Shown here in pieces: positions 9,146-16,965 of a DNA stretch of 64,000 nt (position 1 is its first letter; each line of letters opens with the position of its first letter). The notes beneath the pieces are model-generated. The model worked only from the letters and a program-made list of their open reading frames with translations, was not told where the DNA came from and did not search any database. This DNA comes from Thermoplasmata archaeon. GTDB lineage: Archaea > Thermoplasmatota > E2 > JACPAO01 > JAHFTW01. A program made the translations under genes and the position numbers. The stretch spans positions 293,548 to 357,547 of the forward strand of contig JAHFTW010000001.1 in NCBI GenBank assembly GCA_023269235.1, given 5' to 3'.

Positions 9146-10501
9146 TCAGCGTCCGCCGGCCATGCCGCCGCCGCGTTGCCCGGGCATGCCGCGCATCATC
9201 TGCCTCTGCAGCTTGCGGTTGCTGCCGAAGCCCTTCATCATGCCCTTCGTGGTCTCGTAGTACTTCAGCAGCTCGCGCACCTCGTTCGTGGTGCGGCCAG
9301 AGCCGCGCGCGATGCGGCCGATGCGAGGCGCCTTGATCAGGTTCGGCTCCTCGCGCTCTTGCGGCGTCATGGAGTCAAGGATGACGCGGTAGGTCCGCAT
9401 CTTGACTTGCGTGCCCTCCATGTCCCGGCCCTGGAGCATCTGGCCCATCTGGCCGGGGAGCATCGAGGCGACCTTGCCGAGCGGGCCCATCTTGGCGACC
9501 ATGTCCATCTGTTGGCGCATGTCGTCGAGGGTGAAGCGGCCGCTGAGCATCTTGCGCGCCATCTTGTCGGCGTCGGTGCCCTCGGTCGCGGCCTTGGCCT
9601 TCTCGAGGAGGGCCTCCAGGTCGCCCATCCCGAGCAGGCGGCCGATGAAACGCTTCGGGTCAAGGGCCTCCAGCTCGTCCACGTGCTCGCCCGTCCCGAT
9701 GAAGACGACCGGGGCCTGCGTGGCGGCGACCGCGGAGAGGGCGCCGCCGCCCTTCGCGGTGCCGTCGAGCTTGGTGATGATGACGCCGGTGACCTGGACG
9801 GCGTCGTGGAACGCCTTCGCCTGCGATTCGGCTTGCTGGCCGACGGCGGCGTCCATAACGAGGAACTTCTCGTCCGGCTTGGCGGCCGTGAAGATCTGCT
9901 TCATCTCCTCGATGAGCGAGTCCTCCAGCTTGTCGCGGCCGGCGGTGTCCACGATGACGATGTCGGTCTTCTTCTTCAGCTCGGCCAGGCCGCGCGTGAC
10001 GATTCCGGCGGCGTCCGTTTCGCCCTTCTCACCGTAGAAGCCGACCTGGACCTTGTCGGCCAACTGCTTGAGCTGGTCGTGCGCGGCGGGGCGGTGGACG
10101 TCCGCGGCGATGACGGCGACGCGCATGCCCTTCTTCTTGAAGTGGAGCGCGAGCTTGCCCGTGGTCGTCGTCTTGCCCTGGCCGTACAGGCCGACCATCA
10201 TGATGGTCTGCTTCTTGAGCGGAATCTGGCGCGGGGCGCCGAGGATCTTGACGAGCTCGTCGTGGACAATCTGGATGACGTGCTCGCGGTTCGACATACC
10301 CGCGAGTGGCTTCTCTTCCAGGGCGCGCTTTTCGATGACCTTGCTGAGCGCGAGGACCTGCCGCACGTTCATGTCGGCCGAGATGAGCGCGCGCTGGATG
10401 TCGCGGGCGACCTCCTTGATGAGCGCCGCGTCGATGTGGCCGGCGTTGGCGAGCTTCTTCAGGGTGGACCTGAGGGAGTCGCCGAGGCCTTCCATGACCA
10501 T
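9146..10501 (-). CDS. srp54: Signal recognition particle GTPase SRP54
   Basis: Targets nascent secretory and membrane proteins to the translocon together with 7S RNA. In 451 residues: N domain (1-90), G domain with P-loop GLYGQGKTTTTGKLA (about 104), DTAGRD and TKLDG, and a Met-rich M domain at the C-terminus (KGMMKGFGSNRKL, ending in a Gly/Met/Arg tail). A box TATTTAGG (about 10524-10531) sits 25 nt upstream of the ATG at 10501. ATG at residue 3 is an alternative start. trmY follows in the same operon. Confidence 0.97.
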   Translation of the reverse strand: MVMEGLGDSLRSTLKKLANAGHIDAALIKEVARDIQRALISADMNVRQVLALSKVIEKRALEEKPLAGMSNREHVIQIVHDELVKILGAPRQIPLKKQTIMMVGLYGQGKTTTTGKLALHFKKKGMRVAVIAADVHRPAAHDQLKQLADKVQVGFYGEKGETDAAGIVTRGLAELKKKTDIVIVDTAGRDKLEDSLIEEMKQIFTAAKPDEKFLVMDAAVGQQAESQAKAFHDAVQVTGVIITKLDGTAKGGGALSAVAATQAPVVFIGTGEHVDELEALDPKRFIGRLLGMGDLEALLEKAKAATEGTDADKMARKMLSGRFTLDDMRQQMDMVAKMGPLGKVASMLPGQMGQMLQGRDMEGTQVKMRTYRVILDSMTPQEREEPNLIKAPRIGRIARGSGRTTNEVRELLKYYETTKGMMKGFGSNRKLQRQMMRGMPGQRGGGMAGGR

Positions 10502-10574
10502 GGCGCCTTCGACTGCCTCTTGGTATTTAGGCGGTGTTGGCGGGCCTGAAAGCCTCCTGGATCATCCCTTGAGC

Positions 10575-11123
10575 GTGGAAGAAACCGGGGGAGGCGCCCC
10601 GACGGACCGCACAGGGGCCGCGAAGCCGGCCGACCGGACGTGGTCGTCCGTCGCCATTCCGCACCACTTCCAGGAGACCGAATACACGTGCGGAGCCGCC
10701 TCCCTTCGCATGGTCCTCGAGGCGGTCGCCGGCGTGGCCCTCGAGGAAAACGACCTCGCCCAGGCGTTGCGCTCGAACGAACAGATCGGCACCCGGCAGC
10801 GGCGGCTGCGGCAGTTCATGACCGACCTCGGGCTCAATGTGCAGGAGTTTGACACGGACACGCGCCTGGACACGATCCGAAACTGCATGGCCTCCGGTCG
10901 GGTCGTGTTGATCCTTTACCATTTGCAGGTCGAGGCCACCGACCACTACGCGGTCGTCCTTCGCATCGGCCCACGACGCATCCTGCTCCAAGACCCATGG
11001 ACGGGTCCCGCGACGGAGATGGACCTGGACGCCTTCGACGCCGCCTGGCGCACGAAGGATGGCGTGGCCGGCCGACGGAGCCGGTGGATGCTCGCGGTTG
11101 CGGCCCAAGCGCCCTTGCCCTGA
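10575..11123 (+). CDS. Peptidase C39-like cysteine protease family protein
   Basis: 182 residues from a GTG start. After a polar N-terminus of about 25 residues comes a papain-like fold of the C39 type, with the nucleophile in TEYTCGAASLRMVLEA (Cys39), the His in TDHYAVVLR (His124) and the Asp in LLQDPW (Asp140). The triad appears complete. There is no signal peptide and no transporter nearby, so a bacteriocin-processing role has no support; intracellular or regulatory proteolysis is possible. The start is supported by CCTGAAAG at 10545-10552 (-26). TTG at 10569 is an alternative. Confidence 0.8.
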   Translation: MEETGGGAPTDRTGAAKPADRTWSSVAIPHHFQETEYTCGAASLRMVLEAVAGVALEENDLAQALRSNEQIGTRQRRLRQFMTDLGLNVQEFDTDTRLDTIRNCMASGRVVLILYHLQVEATDHYAVVLRIGPRRILLQDPWTGPATEMDLDAFDAAWRTKDGVAGRRSRWMLAVAAQAPLP

Positions 11124-11136
11124 GGAATGCTGAGGG

Positions 11137-11367
11137 TCAGCCGAGGATGAGATCGAGCGCGACGCCCATCCCTTTCGGCTCGTCGCGCAAGCCAGGCAGT
11201 GCCTTGCGGGCGCGCTTGACGAGGGCGCGCGCAGCGCGGCCGCCCATGCCGTCGGCGCGGAGCTGGAAGTAGAGCCGGCGCAAGCGGCGGCGTGGGCCCA
11301 GCAGGTTCAGGCGCCGCATCGCCAGGATTTCGAGCAAGGCGTCCTTGACCTGGGCGCGCGGGGTCAA
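11137..11367 (-). CDS. Small basic protein after leucyl aminopeptidase
   Basis: 76 residues starting with TTG at 11367, two nucleotides after the last base of the pepA stop, with GGAGGAG just upstream as ribosome binding site. It is rich in Arg and Leu (AMRRLNLLGPRRRLRRLYFQL), probably helical, and ends GMGVALDLILG. No family is recognised. The ribosome binding site and coupling to pepA support translation. Confidence 0.6.
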   Translation of the reverse strand: MTPRAQVKDALLEILAMRRLNLLGPRRRLRRLYFQLRADGMGGRAARALVKRARKALPGLRDEPKGMGVALDLILG

Positions 11368-11368
11368 C

Positions 11369-12862
11369 CTACTCCTCCAGGATGCGCTGCAGCACGATGC
11401 GCAGGCCGGCCGCGGTGGGGCCCTTGGCGAAGTAGTCCACGCCCGCCGTCCACGCCTTGCTGGCGATGTCAAGGTGGGCCCACTTCGTGTCCTTGGCGAA
11501 GTGCTTGATGAACGAGCCGCCGATGCTGCTGCCGGCGCGGTTGGTGAGACTGATGTTCTGCAAGTCTGCATAGGCGCCCTTGTTGGCCTCGTCGAACTCC
11601 TCGCCTTGTGGCAAGTGCCAGCCTTTGTCGCCGGCGGCGCGGGAGTCCGCCACGAGCTGCTGCGCGAACTTGTCCTGGTTGCCCATGATGGCGACGTGGG
11701 TGGGGCCGACGGCGACCTCGCAGGCGCCGGTGAGGGTCGCCATGTCAATGATCCAGTCCGGCTCGAACGTGCGCGCGTGCGCCATGGCGTCGGCGAGGAT
11801 AAGGCGCCCCTCGGCGTCGGTGTTGAGGACCTCGATCGTGGTGCCGTCCTTCGCGGTGACGATGTCGCCGGGGCGCTGCGCGGCGCCGCTGGGGAGGTTC
11901 TCGACGAGCGGCGTGATGCCGACGACGCGGTGCTTGACGCCCAGGCGCTTCAGGACGCCCATTAGGGCGATGGTGTTGCAGGCGCCAATCTTGTCGTACT
12001 TCATCTCCCACATCTTGTCGCCCGGCTTCAGGCTGATGCCGCCGGAGTCGAAGCAGACGCCCTTGCCAACGACGACGAGCGTCTTCTTGGCGCCCTTCGG
12101 GTGGTAGTCCATCGTGACGAGCTTCTCCTCGTTGAGGGACCCCTGCGCGACGCCGCAGAGGGCGCCGAAGCCTTCGCGGCGCAGCTCGGCGCGGCCCTTG
12201 ACGGCGACCGCGAAGCCGTGCTTGGTGCCGCGCGCCTTGGCCTGCTCCGCCATCCACGCGGGGGTGGCGACGTTTGCGGGCGTGTTGGAGAGCAGACGCG
12301 AGTCGTTCACGGCCTCGGCGGCAAGGAGGGCGCGCTCGACGGCCTTGCGCGCCGCGGTCCCGGCGGCGCCGGCGGGCAGGAGGACCTGGAGCGTCTGGAG
12401 CTTTCCGGCATCGGGGTCCTTCTTCGCGGCCGTCGGGTCGGCGGCGGTCTCGGGTTTCTTGGATTTCCACTGGTCGAAGTCGAGGGCTCCGATGAGGGCG
12501 CCTTGCGTGACGGCCTGCGTCGCGGCGGCGTCCTTCCAGGTGTCGAGGACCAGGCTCGTAGCGGCGACCTTGCATCCAAGCGCCCCGGCGGCGCGCGCGC
12601 CGAGGTTGGCAAGCGTGCCGATCTTCTCCTGGGTCAGTTTCTTCGGGTCGCCGAGCCCGACGAGGAGAAGCCAGCCTTTGCCGTGTGGGAAGGAGCGGAC
12701 CGCTTTGAAGGCGAGGGGCACGTTGGCGTCGGCGAGGGCGGCCGCAGCGGCGTCGTTTTGGATTCCGAACGCCTTGAGTCCAGGCGCCTTGCGCTTGTCG
12801 TCCACGCCGACGAGGAGGCAGTCGGCCTTGTCGGGCGCGGTCACGGGAAGGACCTGGAGCAT
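11369..12862 (-). CDS. pepA: Leucyl aminopeptidase (M17 family)
   Basis: Two-metal cytosolic exopeptidase that removes N-terminal residues from peptides. 497 residues from ATG 12862. The C-terminal catalytic domain has GKGVCFDSGGISLK (267-280) and the M17 signature NTDAEGRLILADAM (347-360), which supply metal ligands and the catalytic Lys and Arg. The N-terminal domain (1-160) is more divergent. The start is supported by an AT-rich box at 12885-12894, 27 nt upstream, which also serves the divergent gene at 12914. Confidence 0.94.
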   Translation of the reverse strand: MLQVLPVTAPDKADCLLVGVDDKRKAPGLKAFGIQNDAAAAALADANVPLAFKAVRSFPHGKGWLLLVGLGDPKKLTQEKIGTLANLGARAAGALGCKVAATSLVLDTWKDAAATQAVTQGALIGALDFDQWKSKKPETAADPTAAKKDPDAGKLQTLQVLLPAGAAGTAARKAVERALLAAEAVNDSRLLSNTPANVATPAWMAEQAKARGTKHGFAVAVKGRAELRREGFGALCGVAQGSLNEEKLVTMDYHPKGAKKTLVVVGKGVCFDSGGISLKPGDKMWEMKYDKIGACNTIALMGVLKRLGVKHRVVGITPLVENLPSGAAQRPGDIVTAKDGTTIEVLNTDAEGRLILADAMAHARTFEPDWIIDMATLTGACEVAVGPTHVAIMGNQDKFAQQLVADSRAAGDKGWHLPQGEEFDEANKGAYADLQNISLTNRAGSSIGGSFIKHFAKDTKWAHLDIASKAWTAGVDYFAKGPTAAGLRIVLQRILEE

Positions 12863-12884
12863 CAGGGGCGCCACAGGCAAAGCA

Positions 12885-12894
12885 GGAATAAACC
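12885..12894. promoter_or_regulatory. Single box serving two divergent leaderless genes (pepA / 12914)
   Basis: GGAATAAACC lies in the middle of a 51-nt gap, centred about 27 nt from the pepA ATG (minus, 12862) and about 25 nt from the ATG at 12914 (plus). No other AT-rich stretch occurs in the gap. The same geometry recurs at 22048-22057 and 48538-48549. Confidence 0.6.
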
Positions 12895-12913
12895 TGGGCC
12901 CTGGTGCGACCGC

Positions 12914-13177
12914 ATGGACTTGGCGGCGCGGACGCGGGAGCTCCTGGCCTGCGGCGATGCGGACGGCTTCCTCGCCCCTGTGTGCGCCGGACGCCGCGAC
13001 GGCCAGCCGGCGAGCGCGCACGCTCTGGCGCGCCTCCTGCAGGGCGCCGCCGTCGAGGATCTCGCGGTGAAGCGCAACCTAGTGTTCCTGCAGTGGCGCA
13101 CCTCTGCCGCGCACGGGGCCGCCGTGCTGGCGTGGGACCAGGATGGCCGCGTCACGGCCCTCGATGTCTGGGCCTAG
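12914..13177 (+). CDS. Hypothetical protein, 87 aa
   Basis: Begins MDLAARTRELLACGDADGF and ends LAWDQDGRVTALDVWA. A helical N-terminal half is followed by a short beta-rich end (RNLVFLQWRTSAAHGAAVLAW). No family is recognised. The gene is divergent from pepA with a shared central promoter box, and its stop overlaps the 3' end of the HAD gene by 4 bp. Confidence 0.65.
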   Translation: MDLAARTRELLACGDADGFLAPVCAGRRDGQPASAHALARLLQGAAVEDLAVKRNLVFLQWRTSAAHGAAVLAWDQDGRVTALDVWA

Positions 13178-13902
13178 CGGGCCGTGCCAAGGACGAGCGG
13201 GAGGATTTGGTCCAACGGTCCGTCCTCGAGCGTCCACGTCGCATGGTCGCGCGTGTAGTTGTCCTCGGGGTGGAAGGCGATGCTGCGGCCGGCGACCTCG
13301 AACATGCTGACGTCAGGCAGGGAGTTGCCTACGCAAAGGACGCGCTCGAGAGGGACGCCCAGCTCACGCGCGAAGCGGACGACCGGGAGCGCCTTGTCGT
13401 TGAGCGGCGTGCGCACGACTCCTTCGCCCGTGATGTGGCCGCTCGCGTCGTACACGAAGCCGTTGGCGGCCACGCGCGGGATGCCGAGGCGCCTCGCGAC
13501 GGCCTCGGCCATGACGTCCACACCGCCGGAGACGATGGCGACCTCGACGCCCTCCGCCTTGAGGGTCTCGATGGTGCGCTCGACGCCGGCCATGAAGGGC
13601 GGCGTGCGGAAGATGTGCTCCAGGTCCCCGCGCGTGAGCTTGGGCTTCAGCTTGAGCCAGAGCGCCGCGTCGCGCCGGATGAACTCCTTGTCGTCGAACT
13701 CGCCGTTCAGGTAGGCCACCAGGCTCGCCTCGTTCTGGACGCCGAAATGCTTGTGGACCATGACCCAGCTGGAGCCGACGTCGATGAGGACGCCGTCCAT
13801 GTCAAAGCAGACAAGCTCGACGGGGACCTCGGGGCCGGGCGCCGCGGTCGTGGGGCGCAACACGCGGTGCTTGTGGTAGAAGTTGGCTAGCGCTTCCTTC
13901 AT
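13174..13902 (-). CDS. HAD-superfamily phosphatase, phosphoserine phosphatase-like
   Basis: 242 residues with all four HAD motifs: DMDGVL (nucleophile Asp34, acid/base Asp36), SGG near 122, a Lys in NDKAL, and GNSLPDVSMF with the metal-binding Asp. The cap insertion after motif I and the overall spacing resemble SerB, but motif IV is GNSLPD rather than GDGxND, so the substrate is uncertain. The ATG overlaps the stop of the upstream lipoprotein gene (ATGA), indicating translational coupling. Confidence 0.85.
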   Translation of the reverse strand: MKEALANFYHKHRVLRPTTAAPGPEVPVELVCFDMDGVLIDVGSSWVMVHKHFGVQNEASLVAYLNGEFDDKEFIRRDAALWLKLKPKLTRGDLEHIFRTPPFMAGVERTIETLKAEGVEVAIVSGGVDVMAEAVARRLGIPRVAANGFVYDASGHITGEGVVRTPLNDKALPVVRFARELGVPLERVLCVGNSLPDVSMFEVAGRSIAFHPEDNYTRDHATWTLEDGPLDQILPLVLGTAR

Positions 13903-14600
13903 GTTCCGGGTTCCTTGAGGCCGGAGAATGTGACGCGGCTGTCGAACGCGGTGGTGCCGCTGAGGACGACGACGGAGTTGTTCGGCGTCGGGCTGGTGCC
14001 CGTGCGCGCGAGCTGCAGGCGCAGAACATCGCCGGGCGCGACGCCGGTGCCGGAGTTCGGGGCGTCGGCGTGGAAGACCAGCTCGTAGTCGCCGGGCTGG
14101 ATGGTCGGCCCGGCGGGGCCGCTGCAGGCCGCCGTGTATTGGACCTTGGACGATCCTTGGTTATTGCCGGCCCCCGCGGCGCGGACGCTGATGCCGAGGC
14201 TCCAAGCGCAGCCGAACGGGGAGTCGGGCGCGGCGACAAGCTGGTCGGTGACCCTGACCCAGATGTGCGCCTCGTAGCCAGCGAAGGTCTCGTCCGCGGC
14301 GAGCGGATGCTCCCAGCGACCGTTCGTGCCGCCCCCTTGCCCGCCTCCGCCGCCGGGGCCGAAGCCGGAGGCCGCGAGGGCGGTCTGGTTCGGATCGCCG
14401 TTGGACTTGGGTGCCTTGGCCGTCAGGTTGGCGTTGGCGAGGAAGTGCAGCGTGTCCGTGGGCGGGACCACGACGACCGGCTTGATCGAAGCCGACGAGG
14501 AGGCCCCAGAAGCGGACGTGGAGGAGGTGGACGAGGGACTGCTGCTCGAGGCGCAGCCGGCGAGCAGGAGGACGACCACGACCAGGGGAAGGATGCGCAT
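13899..14600 (-). CDS. Lipoprotein with Ser-rich linker
   Basis: 233 residues. Signal MRILPLVVVVLLLAGC with the lipidated Cys at residue 16, a Ser/Thr linker of about 25 residues, then a beta-rich extracellular domain containing a Gly-rich stretch (GFGPGGGGGQGGG), CAW and AACSGPAG. No family is recognised. A box CCTTTGCG centred about 26 nt upstream supports ATG 14600. It is followed by the HAD gene with a 4-nt overlap. Confidence 0.78.
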   Translation of the reverse strand: MRILPLVVVVLLLAGCASSSSPSSTSSTSASGASSSASIKPVVVVPPTDTLHFLANANLTAKAPKSNGDPNQTALAASGFGPGGGGGQGGGTNGRWEHPLAADETFAGYEAHIWVRVTDQLVAAPDSPFGCAWSLGISVRAAGAGNNQGSSKVQYTAACSGPAGPTIQPGDYELVFHADAPNSGTGVAPGDVLRLQLARTGTSPTPNNSVVVLSGTTAFDSRVTFSGLKEPGT

Positions 14601-14685
14601 GGGCCGCCCAATGACGGTCCCGCAAAGGCGTTTGGGTGCGCCGGTTGGCTCAAGAAGGAGGTCGGTCCTGGTAGTCTTGACCCCC

Positions 14686-14980
14686 TCGCCCCAGAGCGGC
14701 CGACGGTACCCGCAAGGGAGCTGAGGAAGGTCCCCACATCTCCGACAAGGAAACAGGGCTCGAGAACGGGTGGACTGGAGACGGTCCGTCGGGGCGCAGA
14801 AACGACACAGCCGGCCGCATGGGATGAGAGGGGTCTGCCCTCGACGTCGCGGCCGGAGTTGCTGAAACGTGCCACCGGCCCTGGGATGCAAGTCCGTCAG
14901 GACGCGTAGTCGGATGCCGCTTGCCGGCCGCCCGCGAGGGCGTCCGGGAAACAGAATGGGGCCTATTCGGGGCTGGGGGG
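14686..14980 (+). ncRNA. rnpB: RNase P RNA (archaeal)
   Basis: RNA subunit of RNase P, which matures tRNA 5' ends. The universally conserved core is visible: CTGAGGAAGGTCC (14721-14733), matching the GAGGAAAGUC region at the 5' side of P4, and ACAGAATGGGGCCTA (14951-14965), matching the 3' CR-V region. Between them is AGAAACGACACAGCC (14798-14812). The ends pair as P1: CCCCAG (14689-14694) with CTGGGG (14973-14978). Exact ends are estimated. Several open frames cross this region on both strands, but none has a recognisable product. It abuts the stop codon of the minus-strand gene at 14981. Confidence 0.92.
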
Positions 14981-15352
14981 TCACCCGTCGGCGTTCTCGC
15001 GCGGCATGGCGCGGGCGCCGGTCGGGGCGGGGAGGGCGACGGCGATGAGGCCGCCTCCGACGAACGTGAAGAGGGCGGCGAACGCCTCGCCAACCTGGCG
15101 GTCGATGGCGGCCAGCCCGAGAAGGCCGATGGCGATGCCGAGCGCGACCCAGACGACGATGCGGACGCGCTCGTTGGCGACCTTCGCGGCGTAGGTCCCG
15201 CCTGCGATGGCGAAGCCGACCAGGCCCCAGAACGCCCAGGTCCCCACGTGGATGCCCTCGGAAGGGCGCACGAACAGGAGGACGTAGAGCCAGACGCTGA
15301 TGAAGATGCCACCGACGATGAACGAGCTGGCGCGCAGCGGGGCGTTTTCCAC
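14981..15352 (-). CDS. Four-helix small membrane protein
   Basis: 123 residues with four hydrophobic segments (about 10-28, 38-57, 64-82 and 88-107) separated by short charged loops. No family is recognised. The start is supported by a box CCTTCATGG centred 25 nt upstream. The stop lies directly beside the 3' end of the RNase P RNA gene. Confidence 0.75.
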   Translation of the reverse strand: MENAPLRASSFIVGGIFISVWLYVLLFVRPSEGIHVGTWAFWGLVGFAIAGGTYAAKVANERVRIVVWVALGIAIGLLGLAAIDRQVGEAFAALFTFVGGGLIAVALPAPTGARAMPRENADG

Positions 15353-15426
15353 GCGGTGCGATGGGTGCGGGGGCCATGAAGGTTTGGCGACCCGAAGCCC
15401 TTAGCCGCCCGCGGCGTCGCGGAGAC

Positions 15427-15801
15427 GTGGCCGGGAAGCCTGTCGGGTTCGCGCTCGCCCTCGTCGCCGTCTTCATGGGCGCCGTCGTGCTGGGGCGTCT
15501 CCTCATCGCGGGCGGGGCGCTGTGGGGCCTCTTGCTGCTGGCCGGTCCGCTCGTGGTCGTGCTTCTGGCCCGCGCGGTCGGGCTCCCGGCGGCCCTCGTG
15601 GTGCTGGTTGGATTCCTTCTCGTGGTGCTCGCGAGCCGGAGCCTGCTCGCGGAGCCCAAGGCCGGCTGGATTGTCTTCGTGCTCGTTCCGGTAGCGGCTG
15701 CCACGACGGGGCTTGCCGCGTCGGTGGTGAAGGCTCTCGCGTCGAAACGAGGAAAACCTGAAGAAAAGAACGAGAAGGAAGGGGAAGAGGGAAGTCGCTG
15801 A
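15427..15801 (+). CDS. Small membrane protein with charged tail
   Basis: 124 residues from GTG 15427, with four hydrophobic segments and a highly charged C-terminal tail (KALASKRGKPEEKNEKEGEE). Two upstream ATGs (15361, 15376) would add an Arg-rich extension, but 15361 is only 8 nt from the divergent start at 15352. The box CCCTTAGCC (15398-15406) fits GTG 15427 at -25, so that start is preferred. No family is recognised. Confidence 0.65.
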   Translation: MAGKPVGFALALVAVFMGAVVLGRLLIAGGALWGLLLLAGPLVVVLLARAVGLPAALVVLVGFLLVVLASRSLLAEPKAGWIVFVLVPVAAATTGLAASVVKALASKRGKPEEKNEKEGEEGSR

Positions 15802-15804
15802 GGC

Positions 15805-16011
15805 TTACTTGTTCGCGAGGAACGGCAGGCCGGTGCGCTGGTTGATGCCGACCTTCTTGCCGGCCGGCATCTCGGACCACTTGCAGCCAGGCTTCAGCTT
15901 GGCGCCGATCTTGCAGAAGAAGTAGATCTGCTGCTTGCGGCCACCCTTCAGCTCGACGCTGCGGGTCGCGAGGTGGTAGACTCCCTTCTTGGTCTTGTGT
16001 TCGTAGGGCAT
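15805..16011 (-). CDS. Conserved small basic protein (68 aa)
   Basis: Compact basic protein beginning MPYEHKTKKGVYHLATRSVE, with a central LKGGRKQQIYFF and ending RTGLPFLANK. The layout (VELKGGRKQxIYFF, then GKKVG and GLPFL) matches a family of uncharacterised small proteins I have seen in archaea and bacteria. The two Cys residues (FCKIGAKLKPGC) do not form an obvious zinc site. A box around 16050-16057 (TTATAGAG on the minus strand) would give a leader of about 15 nt. Confidence 0.8.
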   Translation of the reverse strand: MPYEHKTKKGVYHLATRSVELKGGRKQQIYFFCKIGAKLKPGCKWSEMPAGKKVGINQRTGLPFLANK

Positions 16012-16291
16012 AGTGGCATCCCGCCAGGGGTGCAACGGTGATGCCGTCTCTATAACCCTACCGAATCGCAACAGGAGGGGTCCAGGAGGGGAATCCGACC
16101 CCCCGCGCAGGGGCCTCCAGGAGGCCTCTCCTGGGGCGGCCATCGAGGTGCAAACAACGCGCCCCAACAGGAGGCGGACGGCGTCACCAAGCGGCACGGA
16201 CAAAGGCGGTCCATGGGGGCCCGACCTGGCCTTCGCTTGGGGATTCCAAAGAAGGGGCGGTGGATGCCGCACGGGCCCGGGGGCCTTCCAG

Positions 16292-16365
16292 TCGGGACTG
16301 CCGGATTTGAACCGGCCTACTCCAGATTTACAGTCTGGCGCCTAACCGAGCTAGACTAAGTCCCG
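16292..16365 (-). tRNA. tRNA-Tyr (GTA)
   Basis: 74 nt forming a full cloverleaf: acceptor CGGGACT with AGTCCCG, including the C1-G72 pair typical of archaeal tRNA-Tyr; D stem GTCT/AGGC; anticodon arm CCAGA-CTGTAAA-TCTGG; T arm GCCGG-TTCAAAT-CCGGC; discriminator A. No encoded CCA and no intron. Confidence 0.96.
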
Positions 16366-16407
16366 ATCCGGTCGGATTGGGGCGCCAGTAGGCATCCGCC
16401 TACAGGG

Positions 16408-16417
16408 CGCGCGACTT
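16408..16417 (-). promoter_or_regulatory. Motif shared upstream of the tRNA genes (Tyr copy)
   Basis: AAGTCGCGCG on the minus strand, 42 nt before tRNA-Tyr. The same decamer, or a one-base-shifted version, lies upstream of tRNA-Phe (30778-30787) and tRNA-Pro (49688-49697). Confidence 0.4.
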
Positions 16418-16517
16418 GGAGGGGGTTCTTGGCCCTTTCGTGGCGCGCGCAGACCGTGGCGAGGGCGCGGGCCTGGAGATGAAAGCGCTGAAATGGCGCG
16501 GCCCGGTCGCACGCGCC

Positions 16518-16898
16518 ATGAGCAACACGCCCGCCGACCTGCTGTACTCCAAGAGCCACGAGTGGGTCAAGGTCACGGGCGGCGAGGCCCTCATCGGCAT
16601 CACGGACCACGCGCAGGAGGCGCTCAACGACATCGTGTACGTCGAGCTGCCCAAGAAGGGCGAGACGTTCGAGGTGGACGCGGAGTTCGGCGTCGTCGAG
16701 TCCGTCAAGTCGGTGAGCGACCTCTATATGCCCATCGCCGGCACCGTCCTCGACGTGAATGGCAGCCTGGACGAGTCCCCCGAGACCCTCAACGAGGACC
16801 CCTACGGCAAGGGCTGGCTCATCCGGGTCAAGCTGAAGGACCCGGCCCAGGCGAAGGCGCTGCTGTCCGCCGCGCAGTATACGGCCACCCTCCACTAG
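16518..16898 (+). CDS. gcvH: Glycine cleavage system H protein
   Basis: Lipoyl carrier that shuttles the aminomethyl group between the P, T and L proteins. 126 residues from ATG 16518. The lipoylation site is in VESVKSVSDLY (Lys64), and the N-terminal SHEWVKV and C-terminal GWLIRVKL segments are typical. The start is supported by GCTGAAATGG centred at -27. gcvPA follows after 67 nt under its own box. GcvT is not in the window; E3 is probably shared with the PDH operon. Confidence 0.96.
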   Translation: MSNTPADLLYSKSHEWVKVTGGEALIGITDHAQEALNDIVYVELPKKGETFEVDAEFGVVESVKSVSDLYMPIAGTVLDVNGSLDESPETLNEDPYGKGWLIRVKLKDPAQAKALLSAAQYTATLH

Positions 16899-16936
16899 GC
16901 ACGACGGGTCCCGCCGGCGTCCGGGTCCGCGCTGGC

Positions 16937-16944
16937 CTTAAGGT
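16937..16944 (+). promoter_or_regulatory. TATA-like box of gcvPA
   Basis: CCTTAAGG, a perfect palindrome centred about 25 nt before the GTG start of gcvPA. A clear example of the leaderless promoter layout in this window. Confidence 0.6.
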
Positions 16945-16965
16945 GGCCTCCAGGCTCGGCGCGCC

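Noticed and set aside
10575-11123. C39 protein as a bacteriocin-processing peptidase
   Set aside because: No ABC transporter, precursor peptide or immunity gene nearby; only the peptidase fold is supported.
14650-15312. Open frames across 14.65-15.3 kb
   Set aside because: They cover the RNase P RNA gene, whose conserved core is visible, and carry no recognisable domain.
15361-15801. Start of the small membrane protein at ATG 15361
   Set aside because: Only 8 nt from a divergent start; no room for promoters, whereas GTG 15427 has a box at the usual distance.
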